Assembly: GCF_001424985.1 (NCBI RefSeq)
Contig: NZ_LMDA01000023.1
Location: 57,495-121,494, forward strand
DNA length: 64,000 bases
Source: Rhizobium sp. Root1212
Lineage (GTDB): Bacteria > Pseudomonadota > Alphaproteobacteria > Rhizobiales > Rhizobiaceae
Reading direction: 5' to 3'
The position numbers and the translations under genes are program-made. The notes under the pieces were generated by a model, which ran no database searches, was not told the DNA's origin, and saw only the letters and a program-made list of their open reading frames with translations. Below are positions 43,262 through 51,862 of the stretch, one piece after another. Each line of letters opens with the position of its first letter. The stretch's first letter is position 1.

Positions 43262-44851
43262 ATGGCTGCAACCGCAACCGCCGGCGCGATGCCCTCCGCC
43301 GCGCCCGCCGCAGACCGCATGGACCCGAAGCGGCTCATCGCCTTCTTCGCCATGGTCTTCGGCATGTTCATGTCGATCCTCGACATCCAGATCGTCTCGG
43401 CCTCGCTGGCGGAAATCCAGGCGGGCCTCAGCGCCGGCTCCGATGAAGTCGCCTGGGTGCAGACGGCCTATCTGATCGCGGAAGTCATCATGATTCCGCT
43501 TTCGGGAACGCTGGCGCGCATCGTCTCGACGCGGGTGCTGTTTTCCGTCTCGGCTGCCGGCTTCACCATTGCCAGCGGCCTTGCTGCGACCGCGACCAAT
43601 ATCGACCAGATGATCGTCTACCGCGCGCTGCAGGGTTTCATCGGCGGCGGCATGATCCCGTCGGTCTTTGCGGCGGCCTTCACGATCTTCCCGCCCTCCA
43701 AGCGCAGCGTCGTCTCGCCGATCATCGGCCTTGTCGCGACGCTGGCGCCGACCATCGGCCCGACGGTCGGCGGCTATCTCAGCCACGCCTTCTCCTGGCA
43801 CTGGCTGTTCCTCGTCAACATTATCCCCGGCATCATCGTGACGGTGGTGACCTGGAAACTCATCGACTTCGACAAGCCGGAATACAGCCTGTTCAAGAAG
43901 TTCGACTGGTGGGGCCTGCTCTCCATGGCCGTGTTCCTCGGCGCGCTGGAATATGTGCTCGAGGAAGGCAATGCCAATGACTGGTTCAGTGACGAACATA
44001 TCGTCATGGGCGCGGTGGCGTCAGCCGTCGGGGCCGTCATCTTCTTCTATCGGGCGTTCAAGGTCGACTTCCCCGTGGTGGATTTGCGCGCCTTCTCGAA
44101 CCGCAACTTCGCCTTCGGCTCGCTGTTTTCCTTCGTCATGGGTATCGGCCTCTACGGTCTGACCTATCTCTATCCGCTCTATCTCGGTCGTATCCGCGGC
44201 TACGATTCGCTGATGATCGGCGAGACGATGTTCGTCTCTGGCCTTGCGATGTTCTGCACGGCGCCTGTCGCGGGCAAGCTGTCGACCAGGCTCGATCCGC
44301 GCTTCATGATGATGATCGGTTTCGCGAGCTTCGCTTCCGGCACCTACATCATGAGCCAACTGACGGCGGACTGGGATTTCTACGAGCTGCTCGTGCCGCA
44401 GATCCTGCGCGGTGTCGGCCTCATGCTCTGCATGGTGCCGATCAACAACGTGGCGCTCGGCACGCTGACGCCGGATCGTATCCGCGGCGCTTCGGGCCTC
44501 TTCAACCTGACGCGCAACCTCGGCGGCGCGGTGGGGCTGGCGGCGATCAACACGATCCTCACCCAGCGCCAGCAGGAGCACTATGCCCGGCTTTCCGAGC
44601 ATGTGCAGTGGAACAACCCGGAAGCGCTGGATCGCCTGCGCAACATGGAGAACAACTTCAATTCGCACGGGCTCGATGGCGCGACCATCGCCATCCGGAA
44701 GATGGCCGGCATCGTCCAGCAGCAGGCGACGATCATGTCGTTCATCGACGTGTTCCTGATCCTGACGGGCCTGTTCACGGCGCTGATCTTCTGCGCCATG
44801 CTGATCAAGAAGCCGCAAGCGGCGCCCGGCGGCGGCGGCGGCGGCCACTGA
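43262..44851 (+). CDS. emrB: EmrB-type DHA2 multidrug exporter (MFS)
   Basis: A 529-residue MFS exporter with 14 membrane helices. The N-terminal helix has FFAMVFGMFMSILDIQIVSASLAEI, the DHA2 motif D1, followed by VAWVQTAYLIAEVIMIPLSGTLARI and the antiporter motif C region LVATLAPTIGPTVGGYLSHAFSWHWLF. It ends in a Gly-rich tail. It pairs with EmrA to expel hydrophobic toxins or flavonoids through a TolC-type channel. It begins 163 bases after emrA, beyond a terminator-like hairpin. Confidence 0.92.
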   Translation: MAATATAGAMPSAAPAADRMDPKRLIAFFAMVFGMFMSILDIQIVSASLAEIQAGLSAGSDEVAWVQTAYLIAEVIMIPLSGTLARIVSTRVLFSVSAAGFTIASGLAATATNIDQMIVYRALQGFIGGGMIPSVFAAAFTIFPPSKRSVVSPIIGLVATLAPTIGPTVGGYLSHAFSWHWLFLVNIIPGIIVTVVTWKLIDFDKPEYSLFKKFDWWGLLSMAVFLGALEYVLEEGNANDWFSDEHIVMGAVASAVGAVIFFYRAFKVDFPVVDLRAFSNRNFAFGSLFSFVMGIGLYGLTYLYPLYLGRIRGYDSLMIGETMFVSGLAMFCTAPVAGKLSTRLDPRFMMMIGFASFASGTYIMSQLTADWDFYELLVPQILRGVGLMLCMVPINNVALGTLTPDRIRGASGLFNLTRNLGGAVGLAAINTILTQRQQEHYARLSEHVQWNNPEALDRLRNMENNFNSHGLDGATIAIRKMAGIVQQQATIMSFIDVFLILTGLFTALIFCAMLIKKPQAAPGGGGGGH

Positions 44852-44871
44852 GACTTGTCCGCCCCCAAGCA

Positions 44872-44905
44872 AAAAAGCCGCGCGAAATTTTTCGCGCGGC
44901 TTTTT
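44872..44905. terminator. Strong bidirectional terminator after emrB
   Basis: Stem GCCGCGCGAAA (44877-44887) with TTTCGCGCGGC (44890-44900), flanked by AAAAAA and TTTTT. It ends emrB on the plus strand and can stop minus-strand transcripts too. Confidence 0.9.
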
Positions 44906-44928
44906 CGTTGCTGACAAATTCTGCTGCT

Positions 44929-45030
44929 CCCTCTCCGTCATCCGGCCTTGAGCCGAGGATATTCCAGCCTCTCGTCGAGCGGAGAGGCTGATGGATGCTC
45001 GGCTCGAGGCCGAGCATGACGATGGAGAGG
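44929..45030. repeat. Imperfect long palindrome, dispersed-repeat-like
   Basis: About 100 bases that fold on themselves: the left end CCTCTCCGTCATCC and GAGCCGAGGAT pair with the right end GGCTCGAGGCCGAGCATGACG and GATGGAGAGG, around a smaller hairpin CCTCTCgtcgagcgGAGAGG. It lies between emrB and the end of metQ. It looks like one of the small palindromic repeats of rhizobial genomes, different from the RIME-like elements; copies elsewhere cannot be checked here. Confidence 0.6.
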
Positions 45031-45051
45031 TTTGAAGCGAGGTGTTAGCCC

Positions 45052-45831
45052 TTACCACGAAGGGATCAGCGCGCCCTTGAACTCGTCGTTGATGAAGGTC
45101 TTGATGCTGTCGTCGTGATAGGCTTCGACAAGCGTCTTGGCCCAGGGGGCATCCTTGTCGGCGCTCTTGACGACGATCACGTTGGCATACGGAGACTCGG
45201 CGTCTTCGATGGCGATGGCGTCGGTCTTCGGGTGCAGGCCGGCCTCCATGGCGTAGTTGGTGTTGATGACGGCGGCGTCGACGTCGTCGAGCGAGCGGGG
45301 AAGCTGGGCGGCATCAAGCTCTGAGAACTGGATGTTCTTCGGGTTTTCGGTGACGTCGGCCGGCGTCGCCTTCAGGCCGACATCCGGATTGACCTTGATC
45401 AGGCCCTGCTTGGCGAGAATGAGCAGCGCGCGGCCGCCATTGGTCGGGTCGTTCGGAATGGCGACGGTGGCGCCATCGGCGAGTTCGCCGAGGTTCTTCA
45501 CCTTCTTGGAATAGACGCCCATCGGCGTGGTGATGGTCTTGCCGATGCTGACGAGATCGAAACCGCGATCGGCGATCTGGTTGTCAAGATAGGGCTGGTG
45601 CTGGAACGAGTTGGCGTTGATATCGCCGTCCGCCAGCGCCTGGTTCGGCACGACGTAGTCGGAGAATTCAAGGATTTCGATATCGAGGCCCTTCTTGGCG
45701 GCGACTTCCTTGACCTTTTCCATGATCTGCGCGTGCTCGCCCGGCGTGACGCCGACCTTGATCGTTTCGGCCTGGGCCGCACCGGTGACAACCGCCAGCG
45801 CCAGCGAGGCGGCGAGGATGAGTTTCTTCAT
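45052..45831 (-). CDS. metQ: Methionine ABC transporter substrate-binding protein
   Basis: MetQ captures methionine in the periplasm for MetNI. The 259-residue protein has a signal peptide (KKLILAASLALAVVTGAAQA) with no lipobox Cys, so it is a soluble periplasmic protein. NlpA-family motifs include VGVTPGEHAQIMEKV, LADGDINANSFQHQPYLDN and VAIPNDPTNGGRALLIL. I chose ATG 45831; the upstream frame runs into metI. Last gene of metNIQ. Confidence 0.93.
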   Translation of the reverse strand: MKKLILAASLALAVVTGAAQAETIKVGVTPGEHAQIMEKVKEVAAKKGLDIEILEFSDYVVPNQALADGDINANSFQHQPYLDNQIADRGFDLVSIGKTITTPMGVYSKKVKNLGELADGATVAIPNDPTNGGRALLILAKQGLIKVNPDVGLKATPADVTENPKNIQFSELDAAQLPRSLDDVDAAVINTNYAMEAGLHPKTDAIAIEDAESPYANVIVVKSADKDAPWAKTLVEAYHDDSIKTFINDEFKGALIPSW

Positions 45832-45892
45832 GGGGTACTCCTTTGTGAAGTGGACCAGGGATTGGGATATGGGCTCCGGTCCGGGGGGAAGA

Positions 45893-46558
45893 TCAGGATT
45901 TGCGGGACTTGCGGTCGAACCGGCGGGCCAGCGCATCGCCGGCACTCTGCACCAGCTGCACCAGCACGATCAGCACGATGACAACGATCAGCATCACATC
46001 CGGCCGGAAGCGCTGGTAACCATAGCGGATGCCGAGATCGCCGAGGCCTCCGCCGCCGACTGCGCCAACCATGGCGGAATAACCGATGAGGCTGACGATG
46101 GTCATGGTGAGCGCGAGCGTCAGGGCAGGGCGGGCTTCGGCGAGCAGAACCTTGAAGACGATCTGCAGCGGCGTCGCGCCCATGGCGCGGGCGGCTTCGA
46201 TCAGGCCCTTATCGACTTCGCGGATCGCGGCTTCGACGAGGCGGGCGAAGAAGGGGATTGTGGCGATGGTCAGCGGAACGATCGCCGCCTTGGTGCCGAT
46301 CGAGGTGCCCGTCAGCAACCGCGTGAAGGGAATGATCGCCACGACCAGGATGATGAAGGGGGTCGAGCGGGCGGCATTGATGACGAGGCCGACGATGCGG
46401 TTGACGTTCGGAGCCGGGAAGAGTTCACCGCGGCCGCTGGTTGCGAGGAACACACCGATCGGCAGGCCGATCAGAGCGCCGATCAGGCCGGCGATGGCGA
46501 CCATGCGCAGCGTGTCGAGCGTGGCCTTGCCGATGAGAAGGAAAAGATCAGGCGACAT
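45893..46558 (-). CDS. metI: Methionine ABC transporter permease
   Basis: A 221-residue inner-membrane permease with five or six helices and the EAA-type loop [26 protein letters not shown] that docks to MetN. The start ATG at 46558 overlaps the end of metN by 11 bases. The family pattern [29 protein letters not shown] is clear. Confidence 0.94.
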   Translation of the reverse strand: MSPDLFLLIGKATLDTLRMVAIAGLIGALIGLPIGVFLATSGRGELFPAPNVNRIVGLVINAARSTPFIILVVAIIPFTRLLTGTSIGTKAAIVPLTIATIPFFARLVEAAIREVDKGLIEAARAMGATPLQIVFKVLLAEARPALTLALTMTIVSLIGYSAMVGAVGGGGLGDLGIRYGYQRFRPDVMLIVVIVLIVLVQLVQSAGDALARRFDRKSRKS

Positions 46559-47612
46559 AGCCGAGGACCTCCGTGACCAGACCGTTTTCTGCAAAGAAGC
46601 TTTCGGCGCGGCCCGAGGTTTCCGGCGTCGCGGCATAGGCGACGACGAGCGAGCCATAGGGTTCGCCGCCGATCTCGTCGATGGTGCCGGCGATGATATT
46701 GACCTCGGTGCCGACGCTGCCGATCAGCTGCGAGACGAGCGGGCGCTCCGCCGTCGCGCCGAAGAAGGTGAGCCGCACGACGGCGCGGTCGCCGGCGGAC
46801 GGCGCCTGCTTCAGGTTGCGGGCCAGTGTTTCCGGCAGCTTCGAGCCGGGCAGGCCTGACAGCAGCACGCGGGTCGTCTCATGGGCAGGGCGGGTGAAGA
46901 CATCGAAGGTGCGGCCGCTTTCGACAATGCGGCCATGGTCGATGACGGCGACGTCGGAGGTCACGGCTTTAACCACTTCCATCTCGTGGGTGATCAAGAG
47001 CACCGTCAGGCCGAGATCGGCATTGATGGTCTTCAGGAGATCGAGGATCGACTGGGTGGTCTCGGGATCGAGCGCTGAGGTGGCCTCGTCGGAAAGCAGC
47101 AGCTTGGGCTCGGTTGCGAGCGCGCGGGCGATGCCGATGCGCTGCTTCTGGCCGCCGGAAAGCTCCGCCGGATAGCGATCTTTCTTGTCGGTGAGGCCGA
47201 CGAGGTCGAGCAAAGGCCGTACCCGTTTTTCGATGTCGCCCCGGCCGATGCCGGCGATTTCGAGCGGCAGCGCGACATTGTCGAACACGGTGCGCGACGA
47301 CAGCAGGTTGAAGTGCTGGAAGATCATGCCGATGGAGCGGCGAAGCGTGCGAAGGCCCGCCTCGTCCAGTGCGCCGACATCAACGCCATCGACCAGAACC
47401 TTGCCGCTGGAGGCCTGTTCCAGACCGTTGACGAGGCGGATGAGGGTCGATTTTCCTGCGCCGGAACGGCCGATGATGCCGGTGATCGAGCCCTTGGCGA
47501 CGGAATAATCGATGCCGTCGAGCGCAGTGAAGGCGGCACTTGAGCCACGGGCGGCAAAGTGCTTGGACACGCCGGTAAAGGTGACCATGGGCGACGAAGG
47601 CGGCACGGTCAT
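46548..47612 (-). CDS. metN: Methionine ABC transporter ATPase
   Basis: A 354-residue ATPase that powers methionine import. Walker A is [18 protein letters not shown], the signature [16 protein letters not shown] and Walker [13 protein letters not shown]. The C-terminal NIL domain (about 270-350) provides feedback inhibition by internal methionine. The ATG at 47612 has GGAGGA seven bases upstream. First gene of metNIQ; a 105-base leader separates it from a short cysteine-rich reading frame. Confidence 0.95.
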   Translation of the reverse strand: MTVPPSSPMVTFTGVSKHFAARGSSAAFTALDGIDYSVAKGSITGIIGRSGAGKSTLIRLVNGLEQASSGKVLVDGVDVGALDEAGLRTLRRSIGMIFQHFNLLSSRTVFDNVALPLEIAGIGRGDIEKRVRPLLDLVGLTDKKDRYPAELSGGQKQRIGIARALATEPKLLLSDEATSALDPETTQSILDLLKTINADLGLTVLLITHEMEVVKAVTSDVAVIDHGRIVESGRTFDVFTRPAHETTRVLLSGLPGSKLPETLARNLKQAPSAGDRAVVRLTFFGATAERPLVSQLIGSVGTEVNIIAGTIDEIGGEPYGSLVVAYAATPETSGRAESFFAENGLVTEVLGYVA

Positions 47613-47810
47613 CGCGCGCTCCTCCGCAGAGAAACATTAACGGGAACTAGTATGGGCATGGAAACTCTCGGGGCAATGAAACGGGGTACGCGCAAAGACG
47701 CGGGCGGAAGGGGCAATCAGCCCTTGCAGCACTCACACATTCGCAAATTGTACCAGTTGCCCGGCATCCGGTCGCCCCGTCCTGAAAATCCGCACTGCAA
47801 GGGAGGGTGC
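47613..47810 (-). promoter_or_regulatory. Candidate attenuator leader of metNIQ
   Basis: Read on the minus strand: CCCTTGCAG (47803-47795), then the 16-codon frame with CTGCAAGGG (47729-47721), its perfect 9-base complement, then GCCCCTT (47714-47708), which can pair with the overlapping AAGGGC. The two pairings exclude each other. A further small stem CGCG/CGCG lies downstream. No uridine tract follows, so control could be Rho-dependent or translational. I searched for a SAM riboswitch core and did not see one. Confidence 0.5.
47717..47767 (-). CDS. Candidate leader peptide MPGNWYNLRMCECCKG upstream of metN
   Basis: A 16-codon frame, ATG at 47767 and TGA at 47719-47717, encodes a peptide with three Cys, two Met, one Trp and one Tyr, ending CECCKG. 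A GGGGCG-type sequence lies about five bases upstream. The codons for its CCKG end form CTGCAAGGGC, which can pair either with the upstream CCCTTGCAG (minus-strand sense of 47795-47803) or with the downstream GCCCCTT. It may be a leader peptide that couples translation of Cys or Met codons to expression of metNIQ. Translation is not proven and I know no named family for it. Confidence 0.5.
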   Translation of the reverse strand: MPGNWYNLRMCECCKG

Positions 47811-47943
47811 AGCGCTTGAGGATGGCTCTTTAATGCGCGTAATTTTGCTGGCGATCCAGCGAAATTCTTCCAAGTAACGGTAAAAGACGGGAGAAATTTT
47901 TCGCGGGATGTTGGCCGGCGGCGGTCGCGCCGGCCATTCAGGC

Positions 47944-49317
47944 TTAGCCGGGTTTATGATTGCCCTTGGGGAACTGTTCGGCCAGTTCCCTGTACCAGTG
48001 GCCGCTCTTCTTGATGGTGCGGACCTGGGTGTCGTAATCGACATGGACGATGCCGAAACGCATCCTGTAGCCTTCCGCCCATTCGAAATTGTCCATCAGG
48101 CTCCAGGCGAAATAGCCTTTCATCGGGTAACCCTGGCTGATGAGCTCGGCGGTGACGGCGAGGTGTTCGGAGATGTAGTCGAGGCGCGGCTGGTCGTCGA
48201 CGACGCCGTTTTCCACGCCCATGTTGTAGCAGGCGCCATTTTCGGTGATATAGCAATCCGGCAGGCTGTAGCGCTCGTTCAAGGCGCGGATCAGATCGCC
48301 CAGCGCCTGCGGGAAGACTTCCCAGCCGATATCGGTCTTGATGTCGCTCACCGGCTTCGCGCTAATGGTGGCCGGGAATTCCGCAGCCGGTGTCGGATCG
48401 TCGGAAACGCGCATCGGCGTATAGTAATTGACGCCCCACCAGTCGAGCTTCTGCGAGATGACGGCCATGTCGCCCGTCTCAATCTTCGGCATGCGGCTGC
48501 CCAGCGCCGAGAGGAAGCGTTCCGGGTATTCACCCTTGAAGATCGGGCCGAAGAAGACGCCGTTGTGGAAGTCGAAGGCGCGCTCGGCGGCGGCTGCGTC
48601 GGCAGTGCTGTCGCTGCCGGCATAGACGTGCATCGGGTTGAAGACGATGCCGACCGGAAGGTTCGGCCGCTCCTCGCGCACGGCGGCGACGCCGAGGCCG
48701 TGGGCGAGATTGGTATAATGCATCGCATGGAGCGCTGCATCCATGTTGCGTTCGCCCGGCGCGTGGATGCCGTAAAGATGGCTGAGCCAGACCGAGCACC
48801 AGGGCTCGTTGAAGGTGGCGACGGCGTCGAGCCGGTCGCCGAGCCGGTTGATAACGGTCTTGGTGTAGCGCTGGAAGGCGTGGGCAGTCGAGCGCGACGT
48901 CCAGCCGCCATCGCCCATCAGCGCCAGCGGCAGGTCCCAATGGTAGAGCGTGGCAAAGGCCTTGATGTTGCGCGCCTTCAGGCCGTCGACGAGCCGGTCG
49001 TAGAAATCGAGGCCCTTTTCGTTGATGGGGCCAGTTCCCTCCGGCACGATCCGCGGCCAGGCGATCGAGAAACGATAGGCCTGCACGCCGAGGCTCTGGA
49101 TCAGGTCGAGGTCTTCTTCGAGGCGATTATAATGATCGCAGGCGATATCGCCGTTGTCGCGGTTGTGGACACGACCGGGCATGTTGGAGAAGGCATCCCA
49201 GATCGAGGGTTTGCGGCCATCCGCCTTGGAGGCGCCTTCGATCTGGAAGGAGGCGGTCGCAACACCGAACAGGAAGTCGCCGGGGAAACGCTGGGCCAGG
49301 GTTTTGGGATCGATCAC
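47944..49317 (-). CDS. Beta-glucosidase, glycoside hydrolase family 1
   Basis: A 457-residue cytoplasmic GH1 enzyme that hydrolyses beta-glucosides or related beta-glycosides. It opens FPGDFLFGVATASFQIEGA, the family N-terminal signature. The acid/base Glu is in ATFNEPWCSVWL at about residue 168 and the nucleophile Glu in CYITENGACY at about 355. GTG 49317, with AAGGGAACC upstream, places the start right before the family region; an upstream in-frame ATG at 49416 would include the operator. A perfect LacI-type palindrome lies 55 bases upstream. Confidence 0.92.
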   Translation of the reverse strand: MIDPKTLAQRFPGDFLFGVATASFQIEGASKADGRKPSIWDAFSNMPGRVHNRDNGDIACDHYNRLEEDLDLIQSLGVQAYRFSIAWPRIVPEGTGPINEKGLDFYDRLVDGLKARNIKAFATLYHWDLPLALMGDGGWTSRSTAHAFQRYTKTVINRLGDRLDAVATFNEPWCSVWLSHLYGIHAPGERNMDAALHAMHYTNLAHGLGVAAVREERPNLPVGIVFNPMHVYAGSDSTADAAAAERAFDFHNGVFFGPIFKGEYPERFLSALGSRMPKIETGDMAVISQKLDWWGVNYYTPMRVSDDPTPAAEFPATISAKPVSDIKTDIGWEVFPQALGDLIRALNERYSLPDCYITENGACYNMGVENGVVDDQPRLDYISEHLAVTAELISQGYPMKGYFAWSLMDNFEWAEGYRMRFGIVHVDYDTQVRTIKKSGHWYRELAEQFPKGNHKPG

Positions 49318-49371
49318 GATGGTTCCCTTCGGTTTGGGCGGCAGGTAAGAGGCCGCGCACGGTCGGAAAAT

Positions 49372-49385
49372 CTGCAACGTTGCAG
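49372..49385. promoter_or_regulatory. LacI-type operator upstream of the beta-glucosidase gene
   Basis: A perfect 14-bp palindrome CTGCAACGTTGCAG with the central CG typical of LacI/GalR operators. A one-mismatch copy lies at 53007-53020 upstream of the sugar isomerase gene. Confidence 0.7.
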
Positions 49386-49538
49386 TAAACCGCTTTCCGC
49401 AAATGTCAATCGCCATGCCGTGCGCAACCGATCGAGAATCGTTGCCGTGTGATGACCGTGCTGGTGTCGTCTATCGGGCAGCAACTTTCACGTTCAAACT
49501 TTATGATTTAAGCAAACTTTAGGGAGCTGGAATTTAAA

Positions 49539-50480
49539 GTGGTGTCATCGGGCGTGGAGGCGCGGGTGGTACGGAGAATTCCGAAGCAGCTTGTTCGAAA
49601 GGGCATGTATATCGAAACAGTCGAATGCCCGACCGCGGAATTTTCGGGCCGGCGTTTCCTTGTGCAATCCGACGAGACCGTGCGGGCCATACTGGCAACC
49701 TCCGCCGCCTATGCCGTTGTCAACATCAAGAAAAGCACGATCGACATTGACGCAGCTCTGGGCACGGTCCCGGCCGTTCGGATCGCTTCGATGGCCGAGG
49801 AGCGGAAACGCGCGACGGAAACGGTTGCGCGGGCTGCGGTCCAACTGCGCGAAAGCTTCGGGGCCGTGCGGGAAGGAACGCTGGAACTTGAGCGGCTTGG
49901 CTCCGTTGCCGACGATCTCTCCGACCGGATCGACGCCTCGCCGGATGTCTTCCTGAAAGTGACGCGCCTGAAGACCAAGGATGAGGGAACCTACGTCCAC
50001 TCGCTGGCCGTCAGCGCGCTGATGATGCAGCTTGCCCGCACGCTGCATTATGACGAAAGTACCGTGCACGAACTCGGCGTTGCCGGACTGTTGCATGATG
50101 TAGGTAAGCTCGGCATTCCCAACACGATCCTGAACAAGACGGGTGCCCTTGATCCGGAGGAGAAGCGGTTGATCCGCAGCCATCCCGAAGTCGGTTATCA
50201 GCAACTGAAGGATCTGGGCAATGTCTCGGATCTGGCGCTCGACATCTGTCTGCATCACCATGAGATGCTTGATGGCAGCGGTTATCCGGAGGGCCTGAAA
50301 GCCGCGCAGCTTGCGCCGGAAATCCGTCTTGCCACCGTCTGCGACGTGTTCGAGGCGCTGACAAGCGCCCGCGCCTATAAGAAGGCGTGGAAGACGCGGG
50401 ACGCGGTGACATGGATGTTCGATCGCGGCCACATGTTCGACAAGAAACTCGTCATCCGTCTCGGCAGCATCTTCACCTGA
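49539..50480 (+). CDS. HD-GYP cyclic-di-GMP phosphodiesterase
   Basis: A 313-residue protein with an N-terminal DUF3391-like domain (about 10-110, VRRIPKQLVRKGMYIETVEC) and a C-terminal HD-GYP domain (about 140-300). The metal ligands are visible in VHSLAVSALMM, LLHDVGKLGIPNTIL (HD) and ICLHHHEMLDGSGYPEGL (HHE and GYP). It should linearise c-di-GMP and so favour motility. It starts GTG-GTG after AGGGAG. It converges on the Gfo/Idh gene. Confidence 0.92.
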   Translation: MVSSGVEARVVRRIPKQLVRKGMYIETVECPTAEFSGRRFLVQSDETVRAILATSAAYAVVNIKKSTIDIDAALGTVPAVRIASMAEERKRATETVARAAVQLRESFGAVREGTLELERLGSVADDLSDRIDASPDVFLKVTRLKTKDEGTYVHSLAVSALMMQLARTLHYDESTVHELGVAGLLHDVGKLGIPNTILNKTGALDPEEKRLIRSHPEVGYQQLKDLGNVSDLALDICLHHHEMLDGSGYPEGLKAAQLAPEIRLATVCDVFEALTSARAYKKAWKTRDAVTWMFDRGHMFDKKLVIRLGSIFT

Positions 50481-50522
50481 CGGGATAGCGGCCGATGCCT
50501 GACGGCACCGGCCGGATGTCGC

Positions 50523-51707
50523 TCAGACCTTCACCCAGGCGCCGTTGCGCTTGGAGGATTGCACGCAGGCATCGACGAAGAGCATGCCCTTCAGGCCGTC
50601 GTCGATCGTGGGATAGACTACGGCCGGATCGAGCTTTTCGCCCTTGCGCTTGGCATGGATCGCGCGGGCCGCTTCGCTGTAGATATTGGCGAAGCCTTCG
50701 AGATAGCCTTCCGGGTGGCCGGAAGGGATGCGCGAAACGCGGGCGGCGGCGGCCCCTGCGCCGGCTCCGCCGCGGGTGATGAGGCGCTTGGGTTCGCCGA
50801 AGGGCGTGTACCAGAGATAATTTGGGTCGGCCTGCACCCATTCCAGCCCGCCCTTTGTGCCGTAAACACGGACCTTCAGCCCGTTTTCATGGCCCGGTGC
50901 GACCTGGCTGCACCAGAGCATGCCCTTGGCGCGCTGACCGTCCTTGGCCTTGAAGCGCATCATCACATGGGCGTTGTCATCGAGCGCGCGGCCTTCGACG
51001 AAGCTGTCGAGATCGGCGGAAAGCTTCTCCAGTTCAAGGCCTGAAACGAAGGCGCCGAGATTATAGGCATGGGTGCCGATATCGCCGGTCGAGCCGCCGG
51101 CGCCGGAGCGGGCCGGATCGGTGCGCCAGGAGGCCTGCTTCTGGCCGGATTGCTCGATGTTTTCGGTCAGCCAATCCTGCGGATATTCCATCTGCACGAG
51201 GCGGATGGCGCCGAGATCGCCATTGGCGATCATTTCACGGGCCTGACGGACCATAGGATAGCCGGTGTAGTTGTGGGTGAGCACGAAGAGCGCGTCGCTT
51301 TCGTCGGCGAGCTTTTTCAGCTTGCGTGCGTCCGAGAGGGTCGAAGTCAGCGGCTTGTCGCAGATGACATGGATGCCACGCTTCAGGAATTCTTTTGCGG
51401 CTTCATAGTGGACGTGGTTCGGCGTGACGATCGCCACGGCTTCGATGCCGTTTTTGAGCTTGGCTTCGCGGATCGCCATGTCCTTGAAATCGGAATAGGT
51501 GCGGGACGGATCGAGCCCGAGTTCGAGGCCGGAGGCCTTGGCCTTGTCCGGGGTCGAGGAAAGCGCGCCGGCAACGAGTTCGAACTGATCGTCGAGCCGG
51601 GCAGCCATGCGATGCACGCCGCCGATGAACGCGCCCGAACCGCCGCCGACCATGCCGAGCCGGATGCGCTTCTCGCGCCCTTCGGTGGTGGTGCCTTCGA
51701 TAGCCAT
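50523..51707 (-). CDS. Gfo/Idh/MocA-family oxidoreductase
   Basis: A 394-residue NAD(P)-dependent sugar or cyclitol dehydrogenase. The Rossmann start is RLGMVGGGSGAFIGGVHRMAAR, and the catalytic EKP-type segment appears as HVICDKPLTSTLSDARKLK with Asp-Lys-Pro at about 120. The C-terminal domain includes GGSTGDIGTHAYNLGAFV, the His of the active-site triad. The substrate is unknown but its neighbour is a sugar phosphate isomerase-type TIM-barrel protein, a pairing common in cyclitol and 3-keto-sugar catabolism. CCAGGAGA precedes the ATG. Confidence 0.9.
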   Translation of the reverse strand: MAIEGTTTEGREKRIRLGMVGGGSGAFIGGVHRMAARLDDQFELVAGALSSTPDKAKASGLELGLDPSRTYSDFKDMAIREAKLKNGIEAVAIVTPNHVHYEAAKEFLKRGIHVICDKPLTSTLSDARKLKKLADESDALFVLTHNYTGYPMVRQAREMIANGDLGAIRLVQMEYPQDWLTENIEQSGQKQASWRTDPARSGAGGSTGDIGTHAYNLGAFVSGLELEKLSADLDSFVEGRALDDNAHVMMRFKAKDGQRAKGMLWCSQVAPGHENGLKVRVYGTKGGLEWVQADPNYLWYTPFGEPKRLITRGGAGAGAAAARVSRIPSGHPEGYLEGFANIYSEAARAIHAKRKGEKLDPAVVYPTIDDGLKGMLFVDACVQSSKRNGAWVKV

Positions 51708-51740
51708 GTGGTGTCTCCTGGATTGTCGATGTGTGGATAG

Positions 51741-51857
51741 CCCCTCATCCGGCCTATCGGCCACCTTCTCCCCGTTCTGACGGGGAGAAGGGACAAGCGG
51801 CAAACTCTGTCGTCCCCTCTCCCCGTCAGAACGGGGAGAGGGCTAGGGTGAGGGGCG
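51741..51857. repeat. RIME-like palindromic mosaic repeat, copy 2 (permuted)
   Basis: It contains the same hairpins as copies 1 and 3 (here CTTCTCCCCgttctgaCGGGGAGAAG and CCTCTCCCCgtcagaaCGGGGAGAGG) and the same CCCCTCATCC and CTAGGGTGAGGGG tails, but the tails lie outside the hairpins rather than between them. It separates the Gfo/Idh gene from the isomerase gene. Confidence 0.85.
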
Positions 51858-51862
51858 ACCCC

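Noticed and set aside
47613-47943. SAM riboswitch before metNIQ
   Set aside because: No SAM-I or SAM-II core could be matched; the short leader frame with exclusive pairings explains the region better.
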